From: Treponema sp.
GTDB lineage: Bacteria > Spirochaetota > Spirochaetia > Treponematales > Treponemataceae
DNA: 32,335 bases
Assembly (NCBI GenBank): GCA_024402595.1
Contig: JAKSTL010000025.1
Span: 1-32,335 of the forward strand
Direction: 5' to 3'
The translations under genes and the position numbers were made by a program. Under the pieces are notes generated by a model, which was given only the letters and a program-made list of their open reading frames with translations, ran no database searches and was not told the DNA's origin. Below are positions 30,787-32,335 of the stretch, one piece after another. Position 1 is the stretch's first letter, and each line of letters opens with the position of its first letter.

Positions 30787-30983
30787 AGTTTGAGATGACA
30801 AGATTGCCTTCGGAATACAGAAAAATCTGTCATGCTGAACTCGTTTCAGCATCTCACTTAAAATGATATTCATTTTAAGTAATAAGTACTCAATCCCAAA
30901 AAAAGTAAAATGGTAAGCTTGTCGAAAACCCTTTTATTCATAATTTGCAAACATTTGGAATAAGGAAATCCTTGTATCAAAAG

Positions 30984-30999
30984 TGTTTCTCGTGAAACA
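30984..30999 (+). promoter_or_regulatory. parS-like site 3
   Basis: TGTTTCTCGTGAAACA, preceded by a TTATTCATAATTTGCAAACA segment that recurs before site 7. Confidence 0.75.
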
Positions 31000-31094
31000 T
31001 AAAAACAAAACTACGAAGTGACAACCTGCCCAATCTGTAATATTATTCATTTTACGATATTTATAATAATTATTTTCCCAAAAGTGAAACAAAT

Positions 31095-31110
31095 TGTTTC
31101 TCGTAAAACA
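31095..31110 (+). promoter_or_regulatory. parS-like site 4 (weaker)
   Basis: TGTTTCTCGTAAAACA, one further change from the others. A half-site GTGAAAC lies 5 bases upstream. Confidence 0.5.
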
Positions 31111-31209
31111 TTTTGTAAAATCGAAAATATAATAATTCACTTTTTTATTTCAATTCTTTCTGCAGTTTTTTCAATCTATTTTTTTACATATCTCTTCTAT
31201 ATTAAATTG

Positions 31210-31225
31210 TGTTTCTCGTGAAACT
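31210..31225 (+). promoter_or_regulatory. parS-like site 5
   Basis: TGTTTCTCGTGAAACT, with the 14-base core intact and the last base changed. Confidence 0.65.
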
Positions 31226-31331
31226 AAAAATAAATAATTTCTTGGATCAGATGAATACATCCTTCAAGTAATTTCATATTTTATTTGTAAATGTTTATTC
31301 AATTACTGGTTTTTTATATTTGAAAACACAG

Positions 31332-31347
31332 TGTTTCACGAGAAACA
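31332..31347 (-). promoter_or_regulatory. parS-like site 6
   Basis: TGTTTCACGAGAAACA on plus, so it has the same orientation as site 1. Confidence 0.75.
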
Positions 31348-31605
31348 AATACTATATATTTCATACATCAGCCATACAATTGCAACAAAACAAATATGCA
31401 AATTAATTTTGTTTTAGAAGATTTTCCAAAACCGTTTTAGTAAATTACTTTATATTGAGTCTGTTTCAGCATCTCTGTTTAATTGATATTGCTTTTAAAT
31501 AATAAGTGCTCAATCCCAGAAAAAAAATTAAAGAGTAAGTCTGTTGAAATCCCTTTTATTCATAATTTGCAAACATTAGAAATAAAGTTATCCTTATATC
31601 AAAAT

Positions 31606-31621
31606 TGTTTCTCGTGAAACA
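31606..31621 (+). promoter_or_regulatory. parS-like site 7
   Basis: TGTTTCTCGTGAAACA at the left edge of direct repeat B. Confidence 0.75.
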
Positions 31622-31783
31622 TTAAGGCATAGTTATTTTATTATTTTTCATCATCCCATTTGGCATGATATACATCTTTTGGTGGTGAGATCCCGAATCG
31701 AGTTCGGGATGACAAGGTTATATTCGGGATTATAGATTTTTATTCGGAATGGCAGGATTTATTTAGTTGATTGTTTTCTGCCA
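31606..31783 (+). repeat. Long direct repeat B, copy 1, beginning with parS-like site 7
   Basis: It begins with TGTTTCTCGTGAAACA (31606-31621), then ATTAAGGCATAGTTAT, a double-hairpin unit and a tail ending in GATTGTTTTCTGCCA. The copy at 32159-32335 is nearly identical (offset 553), so this site was duplicated together with its repeat. Confidence 0.85.
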
Positions 31784-32047
31784 CTATTCAAAGATTTATG
31801 TCATGCTGAACTGGTTTCAGCATCGCACTTAAAATGATATACATCTTTTGGTGGTGAGATCCCGAATCGAGTTCGGGATGACGGGTTTATGTTTAGAATT
31901 ACAGATTTTATTTAGTTGATTCGTTTCTGCCAGTATTCAAAGATTTATGTCATGCTGAACTGGTTTCAGCATCTCAGTTTAAATGATTTACACTTTTTGG
32001 TGGGTGAGATCCCGAATCGAGTTCGGGATGACAGGTTTATTTAGGAT
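31776..32047 (+). repeat. Tandem duplication with 149-bp period
   Basis: TTCTGCCA(C/G)TATTCAAAGATTTATGTCATGCTG and the following double-hairpin unit occur at 31776-31898 and again at 31925-32047, with few differences. Confidence 0.75.
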
Positions 32048-32158
32048 GATGGTTTTGTGTTTGAAATAAAAGTTCATTATTTGGGGCGTCGTATAGTTTG
32101 ATTTTGAGAAATAGGCGATATTCTTATGATTCATTATTTGATTGATTATTTTTGTAAT

Positions 32159-32174
32159 TGTTTCTCGTGAAACA
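32159..32174 (+). promoter_or_regulatory. parS-like site 8
   Basis: TGTTTCTCGTGAAACA at the left edge of the second copy of direct repeat B. Confidence 0.75.
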
Positions 32175-32335
32175 TTAAGGCATAGTTATAATATTTTTTT
32201 CATCATCCCATTTGGCATGATATACACTTTTTGGTGGTGAGATCCCGAATCTAGTTCGGGATTACAGGTTTAGATTCGGTATTATAGATTTTTATTCGGA
32301 ATGGCAGGATTTATTTAGTTGATTGTTTTCTGCCA
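32159..32335 (+). repeat. Long direct repeat B, copy 2 (reaches window edge)
   Basis: Matches 31606-31783 throughout and ends, at the window edge, at the same CTGCCA where copy 1 runs into the next repeat unit. Confidence 0.85.

Noticed and set aside
30934..31221. Overlapping frames on both strands near parS-like sites 3-5
   Set aside because: Low-complexity AT-rich translations with no start signals; the sites and repeats explain the sequence.
30111..32335. Possible CRISPR array
   Set aside because: The repeats are irregularly spaced, of different lengths and themselves palindromic pairs; there are no uniform spacers and no cas genes.
1..32335. tRNA, rRNA, tmRNA or riboswitch genes
   Set aside because: Reading both strands, I saw no T-loop GGTTCGAATCC-like sequence in a cloverleaf context and no conserved riboswitch core; a covariance-model search would be the decisive check.

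Overview
The window is an AT-rich bacterial chromosome segment that looks like a spirochete, most probably Treponema (inference). The signs are the AT-biased codon use, the lipoprotein and outer-membrane barrel proteins, and many short GC-rich palindromic repeats between genes. I found no tRNA, rRNA, insertion sequence or CRISPR array. All identifications come from reading the sequence; no database was searched.

Layout. Positions 1-950 hold the start of an adenine-type DNA methyltransferase gene (TTG start, cut by the window edge) divergent from a small XRE regulator. Positions 985-3410 carry a GNAT acetyltransferase and a translationally coupled pair of ThuA-like protein and sugar-phosphate isomerase. 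A VapBC-type toxin-antitoxin pair (3502-4169) and a PptA-like tautomerase follow. aspS (5068-6900) has decayed extra copies of its own 3' end downstream, separated by perfect palindromes. A second VapBC pair (7210-7853) has a consensus promoter flanked by two operator-like palindromes. A surface lipoprotein with Ig-like and beta-helix repeats follows. Next come a ychJ-rlmB-hemolysin III operon, a ModF/PhrA-like double ATPase, a CPBP protease with an XRE-DUF4097 regulator, and a metallo-beta-lactamase-fold hydrolase.

From 16.8 kb most genes switch to the plus strand: a periplasmic beta-propeller protein, a tRNA(adenine-N6) methyltransferase, a TetR regulator divergent from a fatty acyl-CoA synthetase, htpG, an amidohydrolase followed by azlC-azlD, a membrane-anchored EEP hydrolase, and an outer-membrane barrel protein. 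A small minus-strand zinc-ribbon gene and a GlsB-like membrane protein gene lie among them.

The most striking part is the gene-free tail, 29834-32335. It has five perfect DnaA boxes (TTATCCACA) within 109 bp, including a 20-bp palindrome, and eight sites of the form TGTTTCTCGTGAAACA spread over 2.3 kb. This is one base from the canonical ParB site parS, and the same off-consensus base is present in every copy. The sites sit among nested duplications of a hairpin repeat. I read this as the replication origin with a parS partition cluster that has grown by duplication. No dnaA, dnaN, parA or parB gene lies inside the window, so the assignment rests on the sites alone.
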